Source of the DNA: Stratiolaelaps scimitus
Taxonomy: Eukaryota; Arthropoda; Arachnida; Mesostigmata; Laelapidae
Reading direction: 5' to 3'
NCBI GenBank assembly: GCA_019614645.1
Contig: JABWDB010000002.1
Span: 13,429,501-13,493,500 of the forward strand
DNA length: 64,000 bases
The notes under the pieces are model-generated. The model worked only from the letters and a program-made list of their open reading frames with translations. It ran no database searches and was not told where the DNA came from. The position numbers and the translations under genes were made by a program. This document shows positions 1-11,817 of the stretch, one piece after another. The first letter of the stretch is position 1; the number at the start of each line of letters is the position of its first letter.

Positions 1-15
1 GGTTGACTGTTCTGA

Positions 16-285
16 TCAAGGAAGCATTCACCATGTCCCTTGGTGCAACGCTCGCGGAAATACGTAGAGCATCCAGCCTTTGAAAATTGCGCTACGAGTG
101 AAGATCAATTATTAGCAAGTACGTTAAAACACTCATACGAACGAAATGTGGAAAATGGTCATCATTATTCGCTAGAATCAGTCCGAATGCGCCGTAGGTC
201 TATGGAAAACCAAATCAATCAAATCAAGACACGAATCATCAATGGAAGACACGTGTATGCATTACATGCTGATTGTTTAAACTAG
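16..285 (+). CDS. unidentified open frame ending at a slippery heptamer (partial or exon)
   Basis: This 89-codon frame opens after an in-frame TGA at 13-15 and closes with TAG at 283-285. It has no ATG near its beginning (the first in-frame ATG is at 187), so if it is real it is probably an exon or a decayed copy rather than a complete gene. The product is basic and polar, with a run of arginines at about residue 58 and a heptad-like stretch after it. Codons are A/T-rich at the third position, unlike the C/G-rich Rap1 and Cyfip exons. The last two sense codons are TTA AAC, part of a UUUAAAC heptamer, and the -1 frame is open directly beyond it. I do not recognise the family. A transposon or pseudogene fragment is a fair alternative. 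Confidence 0.3.
   Translation, partial: SRKHSPCPLVQRSRKYVEHPAFENCATSEDQLLASTLKHSYERNVENGHHYSLESVRMRRRSMENQINQIKTRIINGRHVYALHADCLN
276..282 (+). promoter_or_regulatory. possible -1 ribosomal frameshift heptamer (UUUAAAC)
   Basis: The heptamer TTTAAAC lies in the exact phase needed for -1 slippage (zero-frame codons TTA AAC) and is followed at once by a zero-frame TAG. The -1 frame is closed by TGA at 270-272 just upstream and open downstream to 443, so the two frames overlap by only a few codons around the heptamer. A weak 6-bp stem (285-290 with 331-336) follows it. A simple frameshift mutation in a pseudogene would look the same. Confidence 0.25.
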
Positions 286-443
286 ATCTGGCAAACGATG
301 TACTCATTTATGGTATCCAAATATTTGCAGCAGATCGAAACGGATGGATCGCCCGTCAACTTGAACAAGCATTCAACCGGACATACGAGCTTCAATGGGA
401 AGATGACAAAGAACTCCGAAATGAACGTAATAGCATAGCATGA
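282..443 (+). CDS. 53-codon -1 frame continuation of the left-edge ORF
   Basis: Read in the -1 frame from the heptamer, 53 codons are open to TGA at 441-443. The peptide starts LDLANDVLIYG and ends with an acidic/basic helical stretch (ELQWEDDKELRNERNS). It looks like protein rather than random translation, being mixed hydrophobic and charged without low complexity. It carries no start codon at its 5' end, so it depends on the upstream frame by frameshift, or it is the second half of one decayed gene. Family unknown. Confidence 0.3.
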   Translation, partial: LDLANDVLIYGIQIFAADRNGWIARQLEQAFNRTYELQWEDDKELRNERNSIA

Positions 444-467
444 CCGTCAGATCAAAAACGAGTCGCT

Positions 468-502
468 GGCACCGGACGCAGAAATCATTTGTTCCCGGTG
501 CC
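468..502. repeat. GC-rich inverted repeat
   Basis: GGCACCGG (468-475) and CCGGTGCC (495-502) are perfect 8-base inverted arms around a 19-base loop. They lie 24 bases after the stop of the -1 frame. The role is unknown; it could be a 3' end structure of that ORF or chance. Confidence 0.45.
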
Positions 503-783
503 GGATTTTCCGCTAGTTGGTACCCCAGTGTTTTGGACACCTACCCCACAGGATTCTCTCAGCTGTTGCCAACCGCCGCAGACGCTTCGTCCTAAGTTAA
601 TTGGCAGTGTCACGAGCAACACCTGAGCAATCACATACACATGTACACACACACACACGCAACCACGCCCACCCACCCAACGAGGCCATTCGTATTTGCT
701 TTCCATGCAAATCTATCTATGGGTAGTACTGTGCGAGCAGGGACCTCGAGGGCTGAAATTACGAATAGCGAATTCCAACTCAC

Positions 784-1246
784 TTGCGATAAAAACGCCA
801 ATAGCAACAATAATCACGACAAGGACCGCTATTGAAATGATCACCACGTTCAAGACCCACATGCGTCGCTTCGGGCGAGGCGGCTGCACCTTAATGCTCC
901 TATTCACCGAGACAGTTCCGAGTTTCAGTGTGTGAGCGTACTTCGTCGGCGATGTTGATTTCAAGGCGGGCGACACACTTGGCGAGTCAAGGAAGGACAC
1001 ATGTTTCGCCGAGGACGGATGCGCAAACTGATTATGTATGATTTTTCCCTCGCTATCATAGGCGATCGAATCTTTCCATTCCGAGTAGTTCTTCACAAGG
1101 GAAGACTCGGCCGACGTGTCCGTAATAAAGAATACCTCATCGTCAAAGTTCGAAATGGATCCGAGCGCCGCCGCCGTCGTCTCGTCAGCGCCGCCAACAT
1201 CTTGTCGTTTAATCGCCGGCAACTTTACTTGACTAGATTTCGCCAT
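784..1246 (-). CDS. single-pass membrane protein, first coding exon (partial gene)
   Basis: The exon encodes 154 residues from an ATG at 1246 in a good context (ACGATGG). It stops at a strong donor, gtgagt, at 783-778 (phase 1). Residues 1 to about 128 are a polar, serine- and threonine-rich region. A basic stop-transfer-like patch, PPRPKRRM, follows, and then one hydrophobic segment of about 24 residues (VLNVVIISIAVLVVIIVAIG...). A basic flank before the only membrane helix and no signal peptide suggest a type II protein with a cytoplasmic N terminus; the extracellular part would lie in exons to the left, outside or at the edge of the window. The frame is also open upstream to a possible acceptor at about 1283, so the Met could be internal. 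I cannot name the family. Confidence 0.65.
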
Positions 1247-2412
1247 CGTGTCTAGCGAGTTTCGACGAACGCCGACATTCAACTAACGACACATTGAACG
1301 CGGGGCTACAGGATAAAAAGATATAGACACGACAAGGCGGAACCGACACTTTCTCCTTTCCCAAGTCATGAATTGAATGATGAATGCATTTATTTGCCTG
1401 TCTTTGGCCACAACAAACAGTGCCGATTGCTGTGCCGACGTCGGTCGCTACGAACATGTATGCCTAGTATTCGTCAGGGTAGTCCGGCAGTGAATTCGCT
1501 TGACGGGTGGTAAACGACATGATTTTTCGACGGGGCGTTCTAACAGCCAGCGAGTGGATTCGTTGCTCTGGCTAATAACTCGAGTCCGCCACTGTGTAAG
1601 CGGGACGTGTTTTGCTGTGGTTTCTAGCAAGCGTACTTGATTGCCCGAACGGCAAACGGCGGATAGGGGAACTTCACGCTGACGAATACTGCGCTTCGTT
1701 CGTTTGGGGTCCTCGAACGGTGGCTACCGCATCCGATTCGAATTTAGATATAGCCGTTTCTCATATTAAAAGGATTGTTGATGTACGGCTTGTTTAGCGG
1801 CCAACCATAATATTTACATCCTATACATATATATATATATATATATATAAACAAATAACAAAAAGCGTCGTAACGAATTTTCGTTACGCGGTTGGCGATG
1901 AACAAATTTTAGTTCTCCCGCTGCGATAAATGGCTCCAATAAAAGGGAGCGTTGTCTCTCTGATTCACCGAGGTAGAAGATGGCTGGCGATCTTCTCCAG
2001 GCGTTTAGAAAATGACGTCGTTGACTTAGCTCTGAAGACCCAGTGTCCACCGCAGTGTGCCCTACAGTTTTTCATCTGCTAATAACTGGGCTTGCTTTGC
2101 GAGGCCTCCCACTTACTCGGAATTTCTCCGTCTTAAGTCAAATTGAAACAAGGCCAGTTATGAGGGTCTGTTTCGAAGGGGGCACGTGCAATTGGGCCTA
2201 TTGTTCGATATCTGGACTGTTGAGCAGCTGTGCGCTGTCAGTGTGATTTTAAATCTTTGCTTGTGTGCATCTGACGCCGCCCGCAGTATGTTGTGTGAAG
2301 AGTGTTCCTTCGAGCCCCGCAACGTGACATACAAGAGAGCTTAAGCATTTTGAAATTGCTGCTCCTTTAATAAACCAATAAAGCTTGACCTGTACCTTAC
2401 CAACAGGTGTAG
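1247..2412. other. non-coding interval with a (TA)n tract
   Basis: This interval is the 5' flank of the minus-strand membrane-protein exon and the left flank of the plus-strand exon at 2413. It holds a (TA)n tract at about 1826-1850. The short open frames show no recognisable protein. Two AATAAA-like hexamers lie near 2370-2390 on the plus strand. Confidence 0.5.
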
Positions 2413-2583
2413 GAAGAACATATGCAAGGAACGATTAGAATGAGAGCTGACGACCTGGGGATCACCGACGAAGCAAAGATTCTGCGATCTGTTCGAAGTG
2501 AACTTATCGACAGAACTTACAGAAAGTGGCCCACCATGGAATTACCCAACGGCGGACAAGGGGACGAAAAGCTTCTTCACTAG
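2413..2583 (+). CDS. putative terminal coding exon, unidentified
   Basis: The exon runs from an acceptor-like gtgtag (2407-2412) to TAG at 2581-2583 and encodes 56 residues. The peptide is strongly protein-like, acidic then basic (for example DDLGITDEAKILRSVRSELI), with no low complexity. The frame is closed just upstream by that same TAG, so it can be coding only as a spliced exon, or from the ATG at 2422. An AATAAA-type signal lies about 210 bases downstream near 2797. No upstream exon was located, and I do not recognise the family. Confidence 0.35.
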   Translation, partial: EEHMQGTIRMRADDLGITDEAKILRSVRSELIDRTYRKWPTMELPNGGQGDEKLLH

Positions 2584-4703
2584 CTCGCTGATATCATGTC
2601 GTTGAAAATTACATATGCGACCATTATGATCCCCAGCTTTCCCTATGTGACATTTACCAGGACTTGTCCATTTGGCATTACAGCGAGAAAGATCTGCAGT
2701 CGCCATTCAAGGATCTTAGCTGAGCTACTGTCAGTGACTTCATTTTCCATGCACGGTCTCACATCAAAATTGTACTTACATGAACTATTGCATATAAATA
2801 AATATAGCTATTAGAAGACTATGAGGTTATAATATCTATGATGACCATAACTTACTCAATTAATGAATAACTTCGCTGCTATATTAAAATGTGCCTCGCG
2901 ACCCCGCCAAATATCCGAACACCGCACAGATATTCTACAGGTAGCTCGCGCAATCGTTAACAACTACAACACGTTTACATGCGTATTCTCACTTATACGA
3001 TTTACCTAAAAGCCCCACGAGTAAGCGTTATGAAATCCCGTTTAATTTGCTTGTCCTGTGGTACGCAAGAACCAAATCAAAAGTAGTGTCATGTCATACT
3101 CACTCGCACCACAACAACACAACCAACCTCCTCCCAGCTCATATTATTGAACCCATTGACGCCGCAGTGGGATATATTTTCCTCTACCAAATGAGTGGAA
3201 ATTCGTTCAAATGAAAGAAACAGCCCTTAACAAACGCAAACGAAGTGGAGTTTACTTAGTATTTTTATTTACTTAGTAAATATACAATAAATTCATTTAT
3301 TTTTATACAAATATCATAATCATTTGTTTTTCTTGTTGTTGTTGCTGTCATTTGTATGTTATTCTGGATAATATTTGTTTGTTGTCACTTGCTGCTGCTG
3401 CTGCTGTTGATGCTGCCGTTATTGTTGTTTAGATTTTTGTTGATGTTAAATAGTTGGTTGTTCGGTTGACATTTTTCTTCCCTGTTCTCCTCGAAAGAAT
3501 CAAGGGTGATCATAGAAAATTCTAGTTAGTGCATAATCCCACCTGGCAGCGTTCATTTCGTGCGCGTGCATCTTTTTGTTCTCTCTCTCTCTATCATTGC
3601 TTCATGTTGCCTGTCATGTTTGTACGACGGTTCCGTTGCTGTAACCGCCGGCGGGATCAATAGCGTATGACTATTTTCATTCATTGTGTGTCCAATTGTG
3701 TGTGGTTTCGTACCATTGAATTGTTTGCTATCCCGTAACGAGTTCGAGAATTCATTATGCAATTGAAGTTCGGGCAACGATTGACAAGCACCGAAAACGA
3801 CATCACGATAATTCTTGTGGTTAGCAGCTGCCATCCCAAGTTTAGCTCAATGTCGCTCTCGTGCTCTGACGATGGCGGCCACGGCAATAACAACAACAAC
3901 AGCAATTCACCGTACGACTGAATTTACGCAGTAAGGGCCTATCTTTGCTGTGCAAGCACCTCGGCGTAGCTTGCGCTCGCAATTACACGCAGTTATTTCA
4001 ATAGAAATTGTCTTGTCTCAGCTGAGCGTCCAGCAGAGCTGTACATGTGAAAACACCATTGTGAGCCGATTTTGGCTGTTGGATCCAGTGAACCTAATTT
4101 TCATTTGTTTCTCGCCTTGGACTAGGTTTGACTCGATAGTGCATATGCATGCGCAACAACGCTTGCAAGGATCGAAGCCTTCGTGCTATTGGTCTTGGCG
4201 GTCAGCCGTTCTTACGAAATATTTACAGAACCAATAGAAAACCGATGCAAGCGCAATTCACGCCCCCTTTGTTCACCGTAAGCGGTTTGTAGCGCGTTAT
4301 CAGCCACATTCAGGTGTCTCTACCTAAATGATACTCAAGTGAGAGTATAATGGGCCACTCGTTTTGAGTCTGTGGTACTATTATGTTTTCGGCTTTTACT
4401 TGCGGTGCTGATTCTATGGGCGTCGTTCAGAGCTCACTGTAAATGAAAACCGGTTTGACAGCACCGCTGGAGCTGGCCGCAGATGGCCACACGGCCATGT
4501 GCCTCTTCTGCTATTTGAGTTAGTTGCTCAAACGCTGCATGGCGTTGTTACTGTCGTCTGATACAGGTTGTTTGTGGTGCAAGGGCAGTCTTCTCCAATG
4601 TTCTCCTAGACTTTGTGTGCGTCGCCGAGTTCGTTCGCGCTCAGTCGAAATGCGACGGCAGTTGTTGCATCAGTGGACGAAGTACCGTGAAAGTCAGCAC
4701 TAA

Positions 4704-4769
4704 TGCTGCTGCTGCTGCTGTTATTATTATTGTTGTTGCCGCCGCCGCCGCCGCCGCTGCCGTCGCCGT
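4704..4769 (+). repeat. composite trinucleotide microsatellite (GCT/TTA/GCC)
   Basis: Consecutive runs of GCT, TTA/TTG and GCC units are seen directly. Read in frame they give poly-Ala/Val/Ile on either strand, which explains the overlapping open frames at 4615-4884. Confidence 0.8.
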
Positions 4770-7700
4770 TACCCCGGCATTATCATCGTTCCTCACCGAA
4801 CACTTAGTTTGTGATCTATCAGCCATTGCGCTCATAATACGCATCATCATCGTAATAATAATTAATAATAGCAGTCGAGATTGACGATGCTAGTTCTTGT
4901 TAGGATAAGCGTACGGAGGAATGGGTCTTTTGGCAGCGGTGTACACATGTGACGGACGCTACGGGATTCTGTTTGATTGGACTCCGCTCTCCGCGTGCGC
5001 TTCGATGATCTTGATCACCGTAGAGAAATTGGCGGATGTCGGAGGCCGTTATCGAAGAGGGTTTTGTCATTACAGTATACAAGACGTAGTATTGAAGAAG
5101 TGAAAAATCGATTGGATGATAGGTCTGTGGATGTTGTTGCTGCATTTGGCCAGAGGCAATCCATCCCCCTCTCTCTCTCGTCCTCCATGTCCTATGTGAC
5201 GTGATCGGGCTTAAATTGGTAAAATTGACAGGAACGATTGGAATTTTGTGCTTTTGTATGTGCATGAATATTTGCATTTGTCGCTGAGAAGAACGTCAGT
5301 GATATTCGCCCTAGTCTATTGACCGTGGGATATATGTACCCATATATAATAGTCGTACTTAAAAAACGGCGTGCTTATATCTGTCAGCTGCTAGTGAATC
5401 TGCGATAGTTGCGGCCTAGTCTCAATGGTCAGCCAAGGTGACAATTGAATTCAGGCCGATTCAGGCAGGTGCGCGTGAAAATGGCAAGAAGTCAACACTC
5501 AACAAAAAAAATCGACTCGGGAAGTTCCGTTTCTAAGCAACTGGGGCTCCCATAAGGCTCGCAAGGCTCTCATACAAATGACAATCATGAGCATTACCAC
5601 CAGATATGTTTGGTGGGGCTTGATGAAAAGCTTACGGCCTTACGATGATGCCGGAGCTGTACCTGTCATGCCACAATTCGCTTCGGACCTCAGCCCGTGG
5701 GGTAATTTTAACATCACTCATGTCGTTTCTTCTTATGGAAGCTCTCTACTCTTTGCTCACCCGCCTTCCCCGTTATCCGCCGCTGCTGTCGTGTGCAAGC
5801 ATAACTTGAATCCAGATAAACTGATTCTCGTCAGCTATTTAATCAAGCGAGGCTAATGAGCGTCTGACGAAGAGTGCTGTTTTAGATGGGGGTGTGAAGA
5901 GTGGGGCTGGTCTATTTTTGGATGCTTCGGATGCCCCCCTCCGCAACGTGCTGTTCTCCTCAACCCCGAACGGTTCATCATGTTCTCATCTTCTCTGCCC
6001 ATTATTGTACATATAGCTGATAGGATAGCGATATTGTAACACGCACGTTGTAACCTCGGTGCACATACTTCAGTCTCACTGAAAAATGCTGTGTTCATTA
6101 CGAAAAGATAACTGCTGTTGTTATTGTTGTTGTTCTCGATATTGATCCTGTGTCTACTGATTGATTACGGGTGCTGTGCTACCGCCCGTGATCGCCACGC
6201 CAATCAGAGGCGAGGCAGAGAACGAGAACTTCTGTGACCGCTATTCTTCAAACGTTCGAATGTACCCTCTCAATTCTAGAGCAACGTCTCGCTGGCGCAG
6301 ATCCTTTTCACGGCAAATAGAAGCTGACGTTGCTGCGTGTCAATCAGTATTATGCCAGGAGCCCAGAGTGCCCCTCACTCTGATCTTTCACGCACGCCGG
6401 GTATCTATCATTCGTAACCATTATGACCCCTACAGCCGGCTTAGTCTTTCAGGCCTGTCACGACACTTATCAATCCACGTGTGGCTTCCTTTTCGTTAGT
6501 TACCAGAAGGTAAGATTATTATTACCATAATAATTATCAGTAGTAATATGAAGTGTCCGTGTTATGTACGTGCAACTAAGAAACAGGTCTGCTCGAAAGA
6601 ATGTTATATAATAATAGTCTTGCAAAAACATGATCAAGTCTGTCCTCTCCTCTCCACATACAACTGCTCGTTCTTCAAGAAATTTCGGTGGTATATATAT
6701 ATATATATATATGTATTGAAACGTTGTTATTAATACCATTATTATTATTATTATTATGTTAACACGTCTGGTCTTCGTTTGAGTGGCGTAATTATATCAT
6801 CACTATCATACAAATAGCTTTATCATAAGAGTTAATCACTATTATTCGTCAGACATTGATGAATCGAAGAATCACATGACGAACCAACGTGAATGACAAC
6901 ACTATATAGGTAGTATCATTATTTTAATTATCGTTAATTATCAATCTCTTAGCAGTATCATGTTCATTTTCTTTCGTCGTTTGTATTATCATTATTAATA
7001 TTATTATTATTATTATGAAGTCATTATCATTAGTCGCTATATTATGCTGCAATATATCATTGATACAGGCGGCAGTTCTTCGCCTCCAACGCGTGTTCTT
7101 GTATTTTAATTTCTCAATCAATTCTCTCGACAATTCGACGGTATTTATAGGTCAGCATTCAGCTGTTGTAGTGCTAGCAACTAGTGTTTATTATTATTAT
7201 CATTATTATTACTGTTCACTTATTATGTCCGCTAATTTTTATTTGTGTTTACGTGTCCTGTATTTTTATCCGTCTGTCGCAAGACGCCTTATCGTCATTG
7301 TCTCGGGTTGGTGGCTTCCGATCGCCTTTGTCTCGCTCTGCTCTGCACGACTAGCAAGGGTCATTCGTCGAAATATGAGATTGCCCTTGAGACAGACACC
7401 TGTCTGTGATCACTTCTCCCTGCTTATGTTGGAGTCTATTTATCCAACTCGTGTTCCACTTAGTCATCAGTGTCATCTGTCTACCTCCTCTACTATATGT
7501 ATATATACGTTTATATTTTCTGCTTGATTCGTGCCGATCATCCTGGAAGGACTCAAGTGACAACAATTGCAACAGGACACCACCCTTCCTATGTATACAG
7601 ATGCCTAGGTTTCAGAAGAGCTTTTTTTTGGTTCTGCTCCATGAACTAGAATCAATATCGATTATTCTTAACATGATGAAGTTGACGAACGCTCTTCAAT

Positions 7701-9040
7701 CGATCACCAGCTCCACGATGGCGATGCGTATGTTGGCTGGACCACCCCAGCGTTCGTGGCGGTTCCGGCCTTCATTCCTAACAGTCGAATGAACTTGGGT
7801 GGGTGTCGGTTGGCGGCGGATTGTGCTTGGAGAGGTTGAACTGGACAAAAACCGAGAGATTCTCAATATGTATCGCTGTGAGGAACCGTAAAGTCGGTAA
7901 ATGAGTATTACTAATTTGCTGTCGTTCATTGCGTACGATGCAGTGGAGTTCACCATGACGATTAAGTGATTTCAACTCTTCCGGTCAAGTTCTATAATCA
8001 TGTCTATCTCACCCGCCTCCTTCAGTCACCCTATGGACACATTTTGATTGAAAGACTATTCCACTGGAAGGAGAGAGCGGAGTGTCCGACCCGGGTTAGG
8101 GGGTTTGCTATATTGTACACAGTAGTAATTTTCTCCAACAGCTTCATATACGCAGGGCCTCCATCTCGTCAGAGCTACGGTCCGCTGACAATGTCATCGC
8201 GCCCTCTAGTTTAGGATCATTACGTCATATATACTATATGGTCACGGTAAAGCAATTCATCTATAGGGTACTGGCAATAGTAACACATTGAGAAAATCAG
8301 ATCGTTGACACCAATATCAATATTGTTACAAGGGGGAGGCATGATGAAGCCAAAGGAAAAAGAGATGCTAGTCAAGGGAGACCCTTCTGTGTGTTGAATG
8401 TCCCGGCGTCGATTTCTCTCACCCTCGAGTGTACCGCCGAATGCTGCAGACGCAACGTGACCAGGCTACTATAAGGGAGGTGATTATTTCTTTTTACATA
8501 GTGATACGTATACGCCTATTATATACCGTGGTATCGTAAAAAATCGATGAAGATTGAAGAAAACGTGGTGAGCGAGGGTTCTCGGTAAAAATGAAATGAA
8601 CTGTGACATTTCAGTAAATCGCCGATGCCCTGAACGGCTAGTGGGACTGTAGGTTGTGTGTTTTCCGCGTTTGTCTCTCGTTATGTTTTTTGACTTATCC
8701 ATTTGCGTCTCTGACTTGTCATGTTCGCCTTTGTGTAGGCGCTTCGAAAGGTGCGTCCTCTTGCCATCCGTGGGAGTGGAGGTCGGATGTGTGTAGCGAC
8801 TGATCGAGGAGTGCGGTGGCGGGGGAGAGGGCCAACGCCAAGCATTAATTAACCAATTGGTGTTGTTGCAGCTCCTTATTCAGCTGCTCCTTATTAACTG
8901 ATTGGCTGATTCGTTCACCAGTCACAAGCGGTGGCGTGGTTGGCTTCAGTTGTCTACGTTGTAATCAGTTCCATCGAATCACTACGGCGGTAGACGGCTG
9001 CCGCCGAACGATTCGATTTCCTGCGTTCAGGTCCACCATG

Positions 9041-9062
9041 CTAAAGGGAGGCCCCCCTTTAG
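9041..9062. repeat. short perfect inverted repeat
   Basis: CTAAAGGG (9041-9048) and CCCTTTAG (9055-9062) are perfect arms separated by six bases. Function unknown. Confidence 0.5.
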
Positions 9063-9964
9063 AATGATGTGCACACCTCCGTTTGTAGAGGTTGCCGGCC
9101 AAACTGATGATAAATCGGGAACGCCAATTTCCGCTACTATGCAACCAGATCAATGACAGAAAGAACGTACGCAGCTATGCACCTCCCGAATTGGACATTG
9201 GGCCCGATTGACATGCGACTCCGGAGTTTGAAGGATCTGTGGTTGAGATGAGGCTGGATGATGTGACAGGTGGGTATGACGTACCACAGTGTACAGCGGC
9301 GGGAAGAAGCTTGCTTTGTATATTTCGGGCTGTCAATTATAACTGCGTAAGTTTATGACTCGTCGAAAATGGTGCGCGGGTCTCGAGGACAGTGAACGAA
9401 ACATTCGAGGACATTCATGGGTCGGAGAATGGAGTGGAGAGTCATGCATAACCTCGTCAAAGGCAACTCAAAGGCCGAATAATAACAACCAACCAATCTG
9501 TTCGTGAGTGTTGATTTCTCCTTGTTGCTGAGTTCGTGGTGATATTGTTGCCAATGTTGCTGGCTCGCTTGTGCGTGTGACCGATTATGTTGCGGTCAAT
9601 GCTCGATACTGGTAATTAGGAGACGGGTAGATACGTAAGGGTAGCGAACAGGCAGGAAGGCGGTGGAAGAGAAGTTCGATTGAGTTTAATCCAGAGATTA
9701 TTGTTTACCCGAGTGTTTTTGGACTCGTTTACTGGTGATTCCCTTACTGGGTTATATTCTATGCACATCTACTGGCAAGCTTTGAGGCACATAGAAAACG
9801 AAACCTGTGCCCTTGGGTTGAATGATTTTGTAAAACACCGCCGACAACGATGAAGATTTTGCTCTCTCATAACAATAAAAATAATAATACTATAATTATT
9901 AACAACAACATTAGTATTAAATAGCAGTCATACATAGTGTATTTGTGTATACGTATGCTAGTTG

Positions 9965-10008
9965 TATATAGAGATATATATATATTATATATATATATAT
10001 ATATAATA
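9965..10008. repeat. (TA)n microsatellite
   Basis: An interrupted dinucleotide TA tract of about 40 bases is seen directly. Confidence 0.9.
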
Positions 10009-11430
10009 CACTGAGACAGATAATGAGAGTGAGTGAAAGAGACTGCTACTGAAGGACCTTGAATCGTGGCTTAAATAAGACAAATATATTTTAGGGTTGA
10101 GATGAACCTTTTCGACTGCATCGGCCAACTTGAGAGAAAATATAAAGAAATTGAAAGAATCACCGACCGCATTAATAGCATCGTGTCCGTTCTCCAGCAT
10201 TATGATTTGCGCAAGATACAGGTTAGTTTGCCGTAACATGGAATCAATCTGTATCCATATATACAAGCGCACTAGCAGACGCACTCACACATACATAGTT
10301 GTCAACACAAATCGGTTAATGACGTCGATAATTCGCATAGAATGGCGTCGTTTTTTATCCACATTTGCCCAAATGCACACCATCTAAGCTAACTGTCCCT
10401 CACCGGGACAGTGAAAAAAGTCGCTTGGTCCGATAGCTTGCTAGCCAAAGACTGACAGAAACGTTCGCCGTCAACAAGAGCAAGAGAGGCATTTGTCGAT
10501 GAACGCGTCCAGCAGAAAAGCACCTGGTGAGCGATTACACGAAGCTACCTAGGTAAATCGACAGATGGGTAGAGATTGAGATACACGAATAACCAAAGCG
10601 GCAGCTCTTCTGGCCGCCAAGTGCTTCTTTAGGCTGAAGAATGAGTTGGATTTAAAGAGAATACCATGTAAATAACACTGTTCGCTTCGTTGATTTGATT
10701 CGGACACACTCCGCCATTGTGACTCATCAAAAACCGAGTCTGCGATACTCATTATAGCCTATCTGTCTTCCCCTCTGAGCGCTCACCATAGATAGAAATA
10801 TCGTCTCAAATCGATTTCATGATAGCGGGGGTAGAAGTAACTGTAGCAATAGTAATAATAATAATTACAATAATAATCAATAATAGAATTAATAATAATC
10901 GTCACAATATATGAAATGTTATTATTTGACAGAGTTTATTTAACTAGTCAATCATGGGCTTGTCATAATGGCAATGCTAGTAATCATAACAAGAATATTG
11001 ACAATAATATGAATATAATATAACAATTCATGTTCATTTGTCATCGTGATTTCAGCAGCATCGACCGTCCGTCATCGTGTCCATCGTCCATCATGATTCA
11101 AGTCGTCATTTACGATCAGCTCAGTTTTACTCGGTTAATAGCAGTTTGTCATGGTCGTCAAATCGTTGGTCGTTGACGTCACCTTGGCCGTCAGTTCAGC
11201 ACTGGTGATCGGGTTATTTCTCCTATTCCCAGGATATTGTAGTATCCTCGTGTCGTTGATCGAATTGAGTTTGACAAAATCTTCCCAAGTGAAAGATTTC
11301 TCCCTCTCACGATGTCAAGTGATGGGAACGGTAAATGTGGCGTGACACAACGCAGACCCAGGGTGTGTCTAATGAGTTGATGAGCCACGAACAAGACACG
11401 TTCAAACAACTGGGTGTAATGAATCAACCA

Positions 11431-11465
11431 GAGAGAGAGAGAGAGAGAGAACCAGAGAGAGAGAT
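11431..11465. repeat. (GA)n microsatellite
   Basis: A GA dinucleotide run with one short interruption. It explains the Ser/Leu repeats of the overlapping minus-strand open frame at 11191-11685. Confidence 0.9.
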
Positions 11466-11746
11466 AGACGAGGACAGGCATACAGAATAGTGTACAATTT
11501 GCTCGTGCAGACTGTGCCCTCTGGGTCATGCTGCATCCGGATCTGGGCCATGCGATTGTGCTTCGATTGATGCTCATTGCTGATGCTGTTGTTGTTGTTA
11601 TAATTATTATTATTGTTGTTGTTTTGTTGTTGTTGTTCTTGTAGTAGTAATAATAGCGGTTGTAGTGGTTTTGGTTACTGATCACGTGGTCAGGGGAATC
11701 GGTGGTCGGTGTTTCCCATGTAGCGTAGTGTCATGTCACAGCGTCC

Positions 11747-11817
11747 GGTTGCCCCTTATGCCCTATTGGTAAAACCCATTTTTCTGGGTTTTAACAATAG
11801 GGCATAAGGGAGCAACC
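11747..11817. repeat. long near-perfect hairpin (about 31 bp stem, 6-base loop)
   Basis: The outer arms are 11747-11752 with 11812-11817. The middle arms of 16 bases are 11753-11768 with 11795-11810. The inner arms are 11770-11778 with 11785-11793. Only one bulged A (11811) and one mismatch (11769 with 11794) interrupt the pairing, and the loop is TTTTTC. A T-run follows on the plus strand. The size fits a hairpin RNA precursor, a foldback element or a tiny MITE. No coding frame accounts for it. Confidence 0.8.

Larger units (their letters stand above)
2584..11746. other. gene-poor interval rich in simple repeats
   Basis: No convincing gene was found here. It contains a CTG run (about 3390-3407), a composite GCT/TTA/GCC trinucleotide tract (4704-4769), TA tracts (about 6692-6713 and 9965-10008), ATT tracts (about 6738-6757, 7005-7015, 7184-7213, 10855-10900) and a (GA)n tract (11431-11465). 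The 170-codon plus-strand frame at 7015-7527 has a signal-peptide-like start, but it crosses ATT and polypyrimidine repeats and is probably spurious. Confidence 0.5.

Noticed and set aside
4615..4884. Overlapping Ala/Val-rich frames on both strands
   Set aside because: Produced by the composite trinucleotide repeat at 4704-4769.
7015..7527. 170-codon plus-strand frame with a signal-peptide-like start
   Set aside because: It crosses ATT and polypyrimidine repeats (Tyr runs), has no family resemblance and no splice support.
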